29,268 nucleotides of DNA from Clostridiales bacterium (GCA_004555535.1 SFHU01000024.1:1-29268); one strand, 5' to 3'; counted from the first letter of the stretch, positions 7,521 to 15,378 are shown. Notes: generated by a model not told the origin, from the letters alone. Numbers and translations: made by a program.

Positions 7521-7993
7521 ACCTGGCGCTCATCTGCGTCGGCCGTCTGAAGGAGCGCTACTGGCGCGAGGCCGCCGCGGAATACGAAAAGCGGCTCTCC
7601 CGCTTTGGCAAATTTGAAACCGTCGAGCTGCCCGACCTGCCCGAGCCGGCGAACAGCTCGCCCGCCATCGAGGCGCAGATCCGGGAGAAGGAGGGCGAGG
7701 CGATCCTTGCCAAAATCCGCGAGGGGGACATCGTCGTCGCGCTGTGCATCGACGGAAAGCAGATGGATTCCGTGCGCCTCTCGCAGCGGCTGACGGAGCT
7801 CATCGACACGGGCCGGCGCGTCGTCTTCGTCATCGGCGGTTCGCTGGGGCTGTCGGAGCGCGTCGTTTCGCGCGCGCAGATGAAGCTCTCCTTTTCGCCG
7901 ATGACCTTTCCGCATCAGCTGGCGCGCGTCATGCTGCTGGAGCAGGTGTATCGCGCGATGAAGATCGGCGCGGGGGAACGCTACCATAAATGA
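7517..7993 (+). CDS. rlmH: 23S rRNA (pseudouridine1915-N3)-methyltransferase RlmH
   Basis: RlmH is a SPOUT methyltransferase that methylates pseudouridine 1915 in helix 69 of 23S rRNA, using SAM. The 158-aa length is typical. Diagnostic segments are MNLALICVGRLKERYW at the start, VIGGSLGLSERVVSRAQMKLSFSPMTFPHQLARVMLLEQVYRA, and the C-terminal GERYHK; the knot loop and the final His-Lys are intact. The ATG at 7517 has GGAGG seven bases upstream, inside the CPBP gene. A reading frame opening earlier at 7373 lacks family similarity and was not used. Confidence 0.97.
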   Translation: MNLALICVGRLKERYWREAAAEYEKRLSRFGKFETVELPDLPEPANSSPAIEAQIREKEGEAILAKIREGDIVVALCIDGKQMDSVRLSQRLTELIDTGRRVVFVIGGSLGLSERVVSRAQMKLSFSPMTFPHQLARVMLLEQVYRAMKIGAGERYHK

Positions 7994-8006
7994 GGGGGAA
8001 TCAGGC

Positions 8007-8834
8007 ATGACCTACGATTTTGATCTCGTCGGCAAGATCGGCTCGATGGCGCTCATCCGCCGCGAGGACGCCGACATTGATTACAACATCTTTTCCCGGC
8101 TGGGCAGGGAGCTTCGCCCGGGGATGATCTGGGTGACCTCCGGCGCGGCGGAGATCGGGCGGCTTGACTACATGCGCCGCACGGGCCGGGAGCTGACCTG
8201 CGACAGCGTCGACGCGAAGACCGACTACGCCGCGCAGGGGCAGACCATCCTGATGGAGCAGTACCGCCACTTTATCCGGCAGGAATACTCCGTGCGCCAG
8301 GTGCTCGTGGAGCATCAGCACTTCAACGACGAGGAGAAGCGGGCGCACCTGCGCCGCCTCTTCCTGCGCGCGAAGGAGCAGGGCGCGATTCCGATCGTCA
8401 ACTACAATGACCCCGTCTCCGACGAGGAAAACCGCAAGTGGGAGCTGTCTGCGCTGCGCCGGGAGAAGCGCGAGGTGCATGAGTGCGTGGACAACGACGA
8501 GACGGCGGCTGTCATCGCGGGGCTGGTGAGCACGCGCGTACTGCTGATCATGACCTCGACCGAGGGCATCTACGAGAATCCGGCCGACCCGTCGACGCTC
8601 GTGCGCGACGTGCTCGCCCCGGACGCGGAGCGGCTTGAGCAGAAGGTGCGTGAGCTGCAGAAGCACTGCGTCGGCGCCTCCCGCGCGGGCGCGAACGGCG
8701 CATATGCCAAGCTCGAATACGCGCTCGGCCCCGCGCTGCGCGGCACGACCGTCATCATCGGGCACGGCAGGCACCGCATCAGCGATCTGGTCGAGGGCCG
8801 CGTGCCCTGTACGAGGATAGGGATTGAAGCATGA
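8007..8834 (+). CDS. Glutamate 5-kinase-like amino-acid kinase without PUA domain
   Basis: This 275-aa cytoplasmic protein has the amino-acid-kinase fold. It resembles glutamate 5-kinase (ProB) in VTSGAAEIGRL (compare the ProB 'VSSGAIAAG' loop), AAQGQTILMEQY, VRQVLVEHQHF, RRLFLRAKEQGAIPIVNYNDPVS (compare 'GVIPIINENDTVS'), and VDNDETAAVIAGLV then LLIMTSTEGIY for nucleotide binding. It differs from ProB by an altered N-terminus (LVGKIGSMALIRRED) and by lacking the PUA domain. Related Clostridia proteins are often called uridylate or amino-acid kinases; the true substrate is unclear. No proA or proC is nearby, which argues against proline synthesis. It overlaps the PHP phosphatase gene by 4 bp. 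Confidence 0.8.
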   Translation: MTYDFDLVGKIGSMALIRREDADIDYNIFSRLGRELRPGMIWVTSGAAEIGRLDYMRRTGRELTCDSVDAKTDYAAQGQTILMEQYRHFIRQEYSVRQVLVEHQHFNDEEKRAHLRRLFLRAKEQGAIPIVNYNDPVSDEENRKWELSALRREKREVHECVDNDETAAVIAGLVSTRVLLIMTSTEGIYENPADPSTLVRDVLAPDAERLEQKVRELQKHCVGASRAGANGAYAKLEYALGPALRGTTVIIGHGRHRISDLVEGRVPCTRIGIEA

Positions 8835-9610
8835 AGGCGAATTATCACACGCACACCCTGCGCTGCGGCCACGCCAGCGGCGCGGATGAGGACTATGTCC
8901 GCGCGGCCATCGCGCAGGGCTTTGACGAGCTCGGCTTTTCTGATCACGTCCCGTGGCCCTACGCCTCGGGCTTCACGCATCCGAGTGTCAGGATGCTGCT
9001 CAGCCAGATGGACGAATACCTGGGGAGCATCCGCGCGCTCAAGAAGAAATACGCGGACCGGATCGCGATCCGCGTGGGCTTTGAATGCGAGTACTTCCCC
9101 GATTACATGGACTGGCTCCGGGAGACGGCGCGGGAAAAGCAGCTCGACTACCTGATCCTGGGCAACCACTACGATTGCACCGACGAGGGCGGCATGTACT
9201 TCGGCAACGCGAGGACGCCGCAGCAGCTTTCCGCCTATGTAAAGCGCACGGCGCAGGGCGTGGAGACGGGGCTGTTTGCCTGTCTGGCGCATCCGGATCT
9301 CTTCCTGCGCAGCTACAGGCCCTTTGACGACAACTGCCGCGCGGCGGCGCGCGAGCTGAGCCGGGTCTGCCGCGAGCGCGGCGTGCCGATGGAATACAAC
9401 CTGCACGACCGCTACATCGCGGGCATCACGCACAGGATCAGCTATCCGCATCCGGAGTTCTTTGAGATCGCGCGGGACGAGGGCGTGCAGGTCATCATTG
9501 GCCTGGACGCGCATGAGCCGCAGGAAATCGCCGATCCCACGCAGTGGAACCGGGCGACCCAGGAGCTTGACGCGATGGGCATCGCGCGGCTTGAGCGCCT
9601 GGCGATCTGA
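8831..9610 (+). CDS. hisK: PHP-domain phosphatase, histidinol-phosphatase type
   Basis: This 259-aa metal-dependent phosphoesterase of the PHP superfamily begins NYHTHTLRCGHA, the first metal-binding motif (HxHxxxxxxH type). LGFSDHVPW supplies the second, FECEYFPDY the third, ILGNHYD the fourth, CLAHPDLF the fifth and IIGLDAHEPQ the last (DAH). This order and the length match histidinol-phosphatase HisK/HisJ, which dephosphorylates histidinol phosphate. No other his genes lie nearby, so another phosphorylated substrate is possible. The start overlaps the kinase stop by 4 bp (ATGA), which suggests a shared pathway or at least coupled synthesis. Confidence 0.85.
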   Translation: MKANYHTHTLRCGHASGADEDYVRAAIAQGFDELGFSDHVPWPYASGFTHPSVRMLLSQMDEYLGSIRALKKKYADRIAIRVGFECEYFPDYMDWLRETAREKQLDYLILGNHYDCTDEGGMYFGNARTPQQLSAYVKRTAQGVETGLFACLAHPDLFLRSYRPFDDNCRAAARELSRVCRERGVPMEYNLHDRYIAGITHRISYPHPEFFEIARDEGVQVIIGLDAHEPQEIADPTQWNRATQELDAMGIARLERLAI

Positions 9611-9667
9611 GCCTCCGGGGCTTCGGCTGTCATGCAGACAAAAGGAGTGACCGCCGGGCAAAAGGAG

Positions 9668-9696
9668 TTGACTTTTTGCAGGCCATGCCGTATGCT
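9668..9696 (+). promoter_or_regulatory. Promoter of the membrane zinc-ribbon gene
   Basis: -35 TTGACT (9668-9673) and -10 TATGCT (9691-9696) are 17 bp apart. The leader is short, with AAGGAGG at 9711-9717 before the ATG at 9728. Confidence 0.7.
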
Positions 9697-9727
9697 TGGG
9701 GTGACAATCCAAGGAGGATGAGAGCGT

Positions 9728-10141
9728 ATGGGATTTTTGGATAAAATCCGCGCGTCGCTGGCGCGGTTCATGTCGGGGCGCTACGGCGCGGATCAGCTCA
9801 GCTATGCGATGGTGATCCTTGCGCTGGTGATGACGGTGGTCGGCGCGCTGAGCGGCTTGGGCCTGCTGACGCTGATGGCCGACGCGCTGCTGATCGTCAT
9901 GTTTGTGCGCATGCTCAGCAAGGATCGCTACCGCCGCGCGCACGAGAACCAGGTCTATCTGGAGAAGACGCAGAACGTTCGCCGCGCCGTGACGGAGTGG
10001 ATGAACCGCGTCAAAAACAGCAAGAAGTATCGCTACTTCACCTGCCCCAAGTGCAAATCGCGCCTGCGCGTGCCGCGCGGCGTGGGCAGCGTAACGATCA
10101 CCTGCAAGAGCTGCGGCAACAAATTCGACAAGAAGGCATGA
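9728..10141 (+). CDS. Membrane protein with C-terminal zinc ribbon
   Basis: This 137-aa protein has a short amphipathic start, two adjacent hydrophobic segments (about residues 24-64: YAMVILALVMTVVGALSGL and LLTLMADALLIVMFVRM), a basic linker with several Arg and Lys, and a zinc-ribbon end: FTCPKCKSRLRVPRGVG followed by ITCKSCGNKFDKKA. The two CxxC pairs should bind one zinc ion. The layout suggests a membrane anchor with a cytoplasmic zinc finger, of unknown function. It has its own promoter, SD and a following terminator, so it is probably a single-gene unit beside the M1-like gene. Confidence 0.8.
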   Translation: MGFLDKIRASLARFMSGRYGADQLSYAMVILALVMTVVGALSGLGLLTLMADALLIVMFVRMLSKDRYRRAHENQVYLEKTQNVRRAVTEWMNRVKNSKKYRYFTCPKCKSRLRVPRGVGSVTITCKSCGNKFDKKA

Positions 10142-10146
10142 TACAA

Positions 10147-10179
10147 AGGCGGACGGCTTCAGGGCTGCCCGCCTCTTTG
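10147..10179 (+). terminator. Probable intrinsic terminator after the zinc-ribbon gene
   Basis: The stem AGGCGGACGGC (10147-10157) pairs with GCTGCCCGCCT (10164-10174) with one A-C mismatch and one G-U, followed by CTTTG. The U-tract is short, so termination may be partial and allow some read-through into the next gene. Confidence 0.55.
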
Positions 10180-10206
10180 CGTCAAACGACGATGACGGAG
10201 GTTTTC

Positions 10207-11604
10207 ATGAGCAGGGAGACAAAGCGGCGCGCAAAGCGTCTGATCGTTCTGCTGGCCCTGGCAGCGCTGTGCGTGCTGGCGATGCTTGTCGTGCGCGCCC
10301 GCGATACGAAGCGGCTGACGGCGGCGCTCGACCCGATTGCGCCGGACGCGGCGCGCGACTTCATGCGCGCCAGCCTCGTCTATGACGCGGGCACGCGCAC
10401 CTTCCGCGGCACGCAGACGCTGCGCGCGAGCAACCGCACGGGCGAAGACCTCGAGGAGGCCGTGTTCCGCCTGATGATGAACGGCGCGGACGAGGAGAGC
10501 GTCAGCATCACAAACGTGACGGTGAACGGTGAGAGCGTGCGGGCACAGACGGACGAGGAGGACCCGACCGTCGTGCGCATTCCGGTCAGCTGGGCATCGG
10601 GAGCGACGGTCGAGCTTGCGTGGACGCTGATGATCCGCCACGCGAAGGAGAGCACGTCCTCCCTGATCACGCTGCCGCAGATGGCCGTATGGGAGGAGGG
10701 CGACTGGCGGACGGACGCATACGACGCGCTGTGCGACGCCCCGTTTGCGCAGGCGTTTGACTATGCGCTCAGCGTCAATGCAGCGGACGCCTCGCCGCTC
10801 GTCTTTGGCGGCGCGCTGACGGACGCGCGATGGGAAACAGGCGTCGGGGAAACGCTCTATGAGGTCCAGATGCAGGGAGCGCGGGACATGACCTTTGCCG
10901 TCGGGCAAAGCCAGAGCGTTCTCTGCCGCGAGGTCGGCGGCGTGCTCGTCAGCGCGCAGGCGACGAGCGTGGGCCGCGCGCGCAGCCTGCTCGATGCGGT
11001 GCAAACGGCGCTTGATTCGCTGGAGGCGATTGGCCTCGCCTATCCCTTCCCGACGCTCTCGCTGGTGGAGGCGGATTCGGGACATTCGGACGGGCAGGTC
11101 GGCTCCGGACTCGTCGCGCTGCCGCTTACCGGAGGCGGCGAGGCGCTTTGCCAGCGGGTTACGCGGCTGGTCGCGCGGCAGACCTTCGGCGTGCTGGTGG
11201 GCAATGATCCCTACAACGCGCCGTGGCTGAGCACGTCGCTCGCCTCCGCCGCGGAGCTGCTGGCCTATGCGCAGCGCAAGGGTGAGCGCGCGCTGACCAC
11301 CCGGCTCGAGGAGGAGATCGCGATGGCCGACCGCGTCACGCGGCCCTACGGCGTGACCGTCGGCGCGACGCTGGCGCACTTTGGCGGTGACGCCGAGCGC
11401 ACGCAGGTGCTGCGCGACCAGGGCGGCGGCATGCTGCTGGGCATCGCGCAGGCGGCAGGGGAGGAAGCATTCCTCGACGCGCTGCGGCTGTACGCACAGG
11501 AAAATGCCGGGGGAATTGCGTCCCTGGCGGATTTTGAGCGGGTGCTTCTGACGGCGACGGGCAGCGCGTGGGACGGCTATCTCGAGGACGAGCTGGCGTA
11601 CTGA
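10207..11604 (+). CDS. M1-peptidase-like membrane-anchored protein lacking the zinc site (pseudoenzyme)
   Basis: This 465-aa protein starts with a basic head and one hydrophobic segment (residues ~11-28, LIVLLALAALCVLAMLVV), probably a membrane anchor. The rest follows the M1 aminopeptidase plan: an N-terminal beta domain (SLVYDAGTRTFRGTQTLRASN, EEAVFRLMMNG) and a thermolysin-like domain. Where M1 enzymes have HExxH, as in 'HELAHQWFG', this reads RLVARQTFG, and 'WLNEGFA' reads WLSTSLA, so both zinc histidines, the catalytic Glu and the third ligand are absent. The GxMEN-like loop is also replaced (SDGQVGSGLVALP). It is therefore probably a non-catalytic relative with a binding role outside the cell. 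GGAGG lies six bases before the ATG. Its end overlaps the convergent gene by 28 bp. Confidence 0.7.
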   Translation: MSRETKRRAKRLIVLLALAALCVLAMLVVRARDTKRLTAALDPIAPDAARDFMRASLVYDAGTRTFRGTQTLRASNRTGEDLEEAVFRLMMNGADEESVSITNVTVNGESVRAQTDEEDPTVVRIPVSWASGATVELAWTLMIRHAKESTSSLITLPQMAVWEEGDWRTDAYDALCDAPFAQAFDYALSVNAADASPLVFGGALTDARWETGVGETLYEVQMQGARDMTFAVGQSQSVLCREVGGVLVSAQATSVGRARSLLDAVQTALDSLEAIGLAYPFPTLSLVEADSGHSDGQVGSGLVALPLTGGGEALCQRVTRLVARQTFGVLVGNDPYNAPWLSTSLASAAELLAYAQRKGERALTTRLEEEIAMADRVTRPYGVTVGATLAHFGGDAERTQVLRDQGGGMLLGIAQAAGEEAFLDALRLYAQENAGGIASLADFERVLLTATGSAWDGYLEDELAY

Positions 11605-12608
11605 CGCGCGGACGGAAAGAGCGGTACGCACAGCAGCGTGAGCAGCCCGGTACAGACCGCGCCCAGGACCGGATAGGCCCGGGCGACGAGCGCGTCAAAG
11701 CCCAGATACGCGAAGAGCAGACAAAGCGCCGCGCCAGCGAGCACCCCCGGCAGGGGCGAAAGGGGCAGCAGGCGCACGAGGGCCGCGAGCAGCGCGCAGA
11801 GCGTGGAGAGCGCCGCGGCGTACAGGCAGGCGGCGACGAGCGCATAGCCGCCCGGCCCCAGCGCGCGGCTGAGCACGACGAAGGGCATCGGCTGATTCAT
11901 GACGGCGCTCAGGTGGCGGCGGCAGACCGCCGTGCCCAGAGCGAGCAGCAGTGAAAAGCCCGCGCAGAAGAGCACCGCCGTCCGCCTCCTGTCCCGGCGG
12001 GAGAGCGGGAGCAGCAGCGGCAGCGCCCCGGCGAGCAGCGCGGCATTGAGCGCGCCGTAGAGCACGCCGTCCGTCAGCGCGCGCACGGGCAGGTCGGGCG
12101 CCATGGCGGGCGAAAAGCAGGCCTCGCCCACCGGCACCGCGAGCAGGCGCAGGAGCAGCACGGGCAGCAGCACCGCCAGCGCCGCGCCCGGCAGCGCCAG
12201 GCCGTAGAGCCCGGCATGCGCCAGCACCGCGCCCAGCAGCAGCGAAACGCACAGGCCGAGGCCATAGCTGTGGGGAAGCGGCAGCGTGAGCGCGGCGAGC
12301 TCCGCGCAGGCGGCGAGCATCGCCCCGCCCGTCACGGCGCACAGCAGCGCAAACAGCGCGGCGCACAGCGCGCCCAGCCGCGCGCCGAAGCGCGAGCGGC
12401 ACAGCGCGGGCAGCGAGGAGACGCCCGCGCGCTCCATCTGCGCGGGCAGATGCACAAAGAGCGCGCCCATCACGGCGACAGCGCCCAGAATGGCCGCGGC
12501 GGCCATCGGCCCATGCGCGGCAAAGAAGCGGACGATCTCCCGTCCGGAGGCGAAGCCTGCGCCTACAGCGCCCGAAAGCAGCGCCAGCGCACAGGACAAG
12601 ACGGTCAT
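11577..12608 (-). CDS. YkvI-like multi-pass membrane protein
   Basis: This 343-aa, very hydrophobic protein has about ten membrane segments. The N-terminal LLSGAVGAGFASGREIVRFFAAHG contains the 'GAGFASGxE' signature of the YkvI family, which is related to the LeuT-fold/NSS-like transporters; family members are mostly uncharacterised. The ATG at 12608 has GGGAGGG about six bases upstream and gives this signature the expected position near residue 15; an earlier in-frame start would add residues without similarity. It is encoded convergently to the M1-like gene with a 28-bp overlap of coding ends, and divergently from alr. It ends with TAG, so TAG acts as a stop in the host genome. The substrate is unknown. 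Confidence 0.8.
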   Translation of the reverse strand: MTVLSCALALLSGAVGAGFASGREIVRFFAAHGPMAAAAILGAVAVMGALFVHLPAQMERAGVSSLPALCRSRFGARLGALCAALFALLCAVTGGAMLAACAELAALTLPLPHSYGLGLCVSLLLGAVLAHAGLYGLALPGAALAVLLPVLLLRLLAVPVGEACFSPAMAPDLPVRALTDGVLYGALNAALLAGALPLLLPLSRRDRRRTAVLFCAGFSLLLALGTAVCRRHLSAVMNQPMPFVVLSRALGPGGYALVAACLYAAALSTLCALLAALVRLLPLSPLPGVLAGAALCLLFAYLGFDALVARAYPVLGAVCTGLLTLLCVPLFPSARQYASSSSR

Positions 12609-12697
12609 GGCGATCCCTCCCCGCAAACAGCTATGCGCGGCGCGCAAAAAACAGAAGGGCAGGGGCGCTTTTCCTTCCCTTTTGCGCGCTTTGGCTG

Positions 12698-12703
12698 TAT
12701 AAT
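12698..12703 (+). promoter_or_regulatory. Putative alr promoter (-10 box)
   Basis: A perfect TATAAT lies 73 bp before the alr ATG; the -35 region at 17 bp spacing (TTCCCT) is poor, which suggests a weak or activated promoter. Only the -10 box is well supported. Confidence 0.5.
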
Positions 12704-12715
12704 AAGAGGGAAAGC

Positions 12716-12729
12716 CTGTCCGCGGACAG
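12716..12729. promoter_or_regulatory. 14-bp perfect palindrome in the alr leader
   Basis: CTGTCCGCGGACAG is its own reverse complement and starts 12 bp after the -10 TATAAT, so it would sit at the 5' end of the alr transcript. It could be an operator or a short hairpin. The position matches that of the palindrome at 5497-5510, but the sequence differs. Confidence 0.35.
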
Positions 12730-12775
12730 ATGCGCGGGGGCTGCCATCAAACCTATCAGAAAGCAGGACTTTGCC

Positions 12776-13888
12776 ATGCAAAGAGTCAATTACTGCGAGA
12801 TCGATCTCGATGCCATCCGCCACAATGTCGGCGTGATGCGGTCACATATTGCGGGCGGCGCGGCGTTTCTGGCCGTCGTCAAGGCGAATGCCTACGGGCA
12901 TGGCGCCGTGCAGGTCGCGCGCGCGGCGCTGGAGGCGGGCGCCTCGATGCTCGCCGTCGCCATCCCGGAGGAGGGCATCGAGCTGCGCCGCGCGGGCATC
13001 GATGCGCCGATCCTCGTGCTGGGCGGCGCGGACGAGGCCGCGGCGGACGCGATTGTCGCCGCCGGCCTGACACAGGTCGTCTTTGACGAGGCGCGCATCC
13101 GCGCGCTCAGCGCCGCTGGCGTGCGGCTTGAGCGCCGGGCGAAGGTGCACATCAAGCTGGATACGGGCATGAGCCGCATCGGCGTGCGCACGGCGCAGGA
13201 GGCGCAGGCGCTGACCCGGCTCATTGACAGCCTGCCGGGCATCGAGCTGACCGGCTGCTTTACGCACATGGCGACGGCGGACGAGCCCTTCCGGGAGGGG
13301 ACGCTTGAGCAGATCGCGCGCTTTGAGGCGCTGAGTGCGGCGATTGCGCAGGTGCATCCCGCGCCGATTGTGCGCCATGCGGCCAACACGGCCTCGATCT
13401 TCCGCTATCCGCAGGCGCACTACGACATGGTGCGCGGCGGCATCGCGCTCTACGGCTATCCGCCCGTGCCCGAGGCGCAGGGACTTTGGCCCGCGATGCG
13501 CTGGGTGACGCGCGCCGTCTATGTCAAGACCATCGCCCCGGGCGACCAGGTCAGCTACGGCGGCACGTTCACGGCCTCGCGCGACACGCGCGTGATGACC
13601 GTGCCGGTGGGCTATGCGGACGGCTACCGCCGCGGCCTGTCGGGCAAGGGCTGCGTGCTCGTGCGCGGGCAGCGCGCGCCGATTCTCGGGCGCGTGTGCA
13701 TGGATCAGATCATGGTGGACGTCACGGACATCCCGGGCGCGCAGGTGGGCGATGAGGTCGTGCTGCTGGGCGCGCAGGGAGAGGACTGCATCAGCGCGCA
13801 GGAGATGGCCGACTGGCTGGACACGATCAGCTACGAGGTGCTCTGCTCGCCCTCGGCGCGCGTGCCGCGCGTGTGGCTCCATGCCTGA
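12776..13888 (+). CDS. alr: Alanine racemase
   Basis: Alr is the PLP enzyme that interconverts L- and D-alanine for peptidoglycan synthesis. The 370-aa length is standard. The PLP lysine is in FLAVVKANAYGHG (about residue 38). Other hallmarks are HIKLDTGMSRIG, GCFTHMATAD, RHAANTAS, MVRGGIALYGYPP, VSYGGTF (containing the catalytic-tyrosine region), VPVGYADGYRRGLS, GRVCMDQIMVDVTD and the C-terminal PRVW. The SD is weak (AGCAGGA, 7 nt from the ATG). The stop overlaps the next gene by 8 bp. Confidence 0.96.
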   Translation: MQRVNYCEIDLDAIRHNVGVMRSHIAGGAAFLAVVKANAYGHGAVQVARAALEAGASMLAVAIPEEGIELRRAGIDAPILVLGGADEAAADAIVAAGLTQVVFDEARIRALSAAGVRLERRAKVHIKLDTGMSRIGVRTAQEAQALTRLIDSLPGIELTGCFTHMATADEPFREGTLEQIARFEALSAAIAQVHPAPIVRHAANTASIFRYPQAHYDMVRGGIALYGYPPVPEAQGLWPAMRWVTRAVYVKTIAPGDQVSYGGTFTASRDTRVMTVPVGYADGYRRGLSGKGCVLVRGQRAPILGRVCMDQIMVDVTDIPGAQVGDEVVLLGAQGEDCISAQEMADWLDTISYEVLCSPSARVPRVWLHA

Positions 13889-14498
13889 GGACGAAAGGAC
13901 GGCGCTGCGGCAGAACATGCGCCAAAGGAGAAGGACGCTGGATGAGGCGCAGCAGCGGGCGGCGTCGCTCGCCGTCTGCGCGCATCTGTCTGCGCTGCCC
14001 TGCCTCGGGCGGGCGCGCACGGTCATGGCCTACATGGCCTGCGGCGGTGAGATTTCGCTGCAGCCGCTGCTCTTGCGGCTTCTTGACGGGGGCAGGGCGC
14101 TTGCCCTGCCGCGCTGCGAGGGGCCGGGGCGGATGACGGCGCGGCTCGTGCGCAGCCTTCATGCGCTGGTCCCCGGCGAATACGGCATCCCCGGGCCCGG
14201 CGATGACTGCCCCGTGCTGGCGGAGGAGGAAATCGACGTCATTCTCGTCCCCGGAACGGCCTTTGACCGCGACGGCGGGCGGATTGGGCAGGGCGGCGGC
14301 TATTACGACCGCTTTCTGCCGCGGACGGACGCCCTTCGCGTGGGCGTCTGCCACGACTTTGCGCTGCTTGACCGCGTGCCGGCACAGGCGCACGACCAGA
14401 AGATGGACCTGATTGTCACGCCCTCGGGCGTCACCGAAGCGCCGGGCCTGCATGCCCGGAAACACACAGAACAGATTGACGGGAGGAACGGACGATGA
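13881..14498 (+). CDS. 5-formyltetrahydrofolate cyclo-ligase
   Basis: This 205-aa cytoplasmic enzyme converts 5-formyl-THF to 5,10-methenyl-THF with ATP, returning a storage folate to one-carbon metabolism. The family shows LRQNMRQRRRTLDEAQ at the N-terminus, MAYMACGGEISLQPLL, VLVPGTAFDRDGGRIGQGGGYYDRFLP (the highly conserved glycine-rich ATP/folate loop) and the C-terminal HDQKMDLIVTPSGV. The ATG at 13881 lies inside the last codons of alr (8-bp overlap), and the stop overlaps the next ATG by 4 bp, so the three genes are coupled. Reading further upstream in this frame only gives an alr shadow. Confidence 0.93.
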   Translation: MPEDERTALRQNMRQRRRTLDEAQQRAASLAVCAHLSALPCLGRARTVMAYMACGGEISLQPLLLRLLDGGRALALPRCEGPGRMTARLVRSLHALVPGEYGIPGPGDDCPVLAEEEIDVILVPGTAFDRDGGRIGQGGGYYDRFLPRTDALRVGVCHDFALLDRVPAQAHDQKMDLIVTPSGVTEAPGLHARKHTEQIDGRNGR

Positions 14499-15355
14499 CC
14501 CGGAACGAACCTGCTGCGAAGAAGCAGAACGCCAAAAAGAAGAAGAAACCGCTGCATCGCGCGAGCAGGTGGGGCCGTCAGGTGCCCTCCATGGCGCTCA
14601 AGCTGCTGAGCATCACCGTGGCGACGGTGGTGCTGGGGCTGATGTTCAGCGCGCTGCAGTCCATCGGCAGCTACTGGCTGCGCGCGGTGCTCTCGCTGCT
14701 CATCGTGGCGGGCCTGCTGCTCATCCACTACAGCGAGGGCTTGTCCAAGGGCCTTGGCGACGCCCAGGCGAGCCGCGCCTATGAGCGCGCGCTCCACGCC
14801 GGGCAGACGCCCTCCGAGGGCGACTCCGGCTGCTATCATCCGCTTAAGGCCGTCTGCGCGTCGCTGTGCGTCTACGGCCTGCCGCTGCTACTCGCGGCGT
14901 TCATCGCCGCAACGGCGCGGGAATACACCTATACCCTGCAGGATCTGCCGGCCTGGCTGACCTCCGGCTACAGCGCGCGCTCGGACGTCATGGCGCCGCT
15001 GGCGGCCTACGCGCAGCAGGCGGGCGTGAGCGTCTATGAGATTCTTCGCGTGCTCGTGCGGCTGCTGGAGCTGATCTTCATCAACCTCTTTGAGGATCCG
15101 CTGACGATGAGCGCGGCGATTGACCGCCTGTCGCCGCTGATGATCGCGACGTATCCGATCGCCTATGTGATCGGATATCTGCGCGGCCCGGCGCACAGCG
15201 CCAAAGAGGTCGCCATGAACCGCAAGGCCAAGAAGGTCGCCGTGCGCAAGGCACAGAAGAGCCACCTGGCCGAGGAGCTCGTCGGCGGCGGCGGGGACGT
15301 GCACTACGGCCACAAGGCGCAGGACGACCAGAAGAAGCGCAAGGAGCTGATCTGA
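14495..15355 (+). CDS. Uncharacterised membrane protein with basic termini
   Basis: I do not recognise this 286-aa protein. It begins with a Lys-rich head (KKQNAKKKKK, residues ~10-19), has two membrane helices near residues 34-75, one near 127-148 and one or two weaker ones near 200-230, and ends in a charged tail rich in Lys, Gln and Asp. The tail and head are probably cytoplasmic. It contains a long non-membrane stretch (TLQDLPAWLTSGYSARSDVMAPLAAYAQQAG), likely external. It is coupled to the folate cyclo-ligase gene (ATGA overlap) and is the last gene before the rsmD promoter. No function is assigned. Confidence 0.7.
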   Translation: MTRNEPAAKKQNAKKKKKPLHRASRWGRQVPSMALKLLSITVATVVLGLMFSALQSIGSYWLRAVLSLLIVAGLLLIHYSEGLSKGLGDAQASRAYERALHAGQTPSEGDSGCYHPLKAVCASLCVYGLPLLLAAFIAATAREYTYTLQDLPAWLTSGYSARSDVMAPLAAYAQQAGVSVYEILRVLVRLLELIFINLFEDPLTMSAAIDRLSPLMIATYPIAYVIGYLRGPAHSAKEVAMNRKAKKVAVRKAQKSHLAEELVGGGGDVHYGHKAQDDQKKRKELI

Positions 15356-15378
15356 GCGCCGCGCGGCCCCGCGCAGGG

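Noticed and set aside
8570..9943. Long minus-strand open frame over the kinase/PHP genes
   Set aside because: Shadow of two well-recognised plus-strand genes with no SD or family motif.
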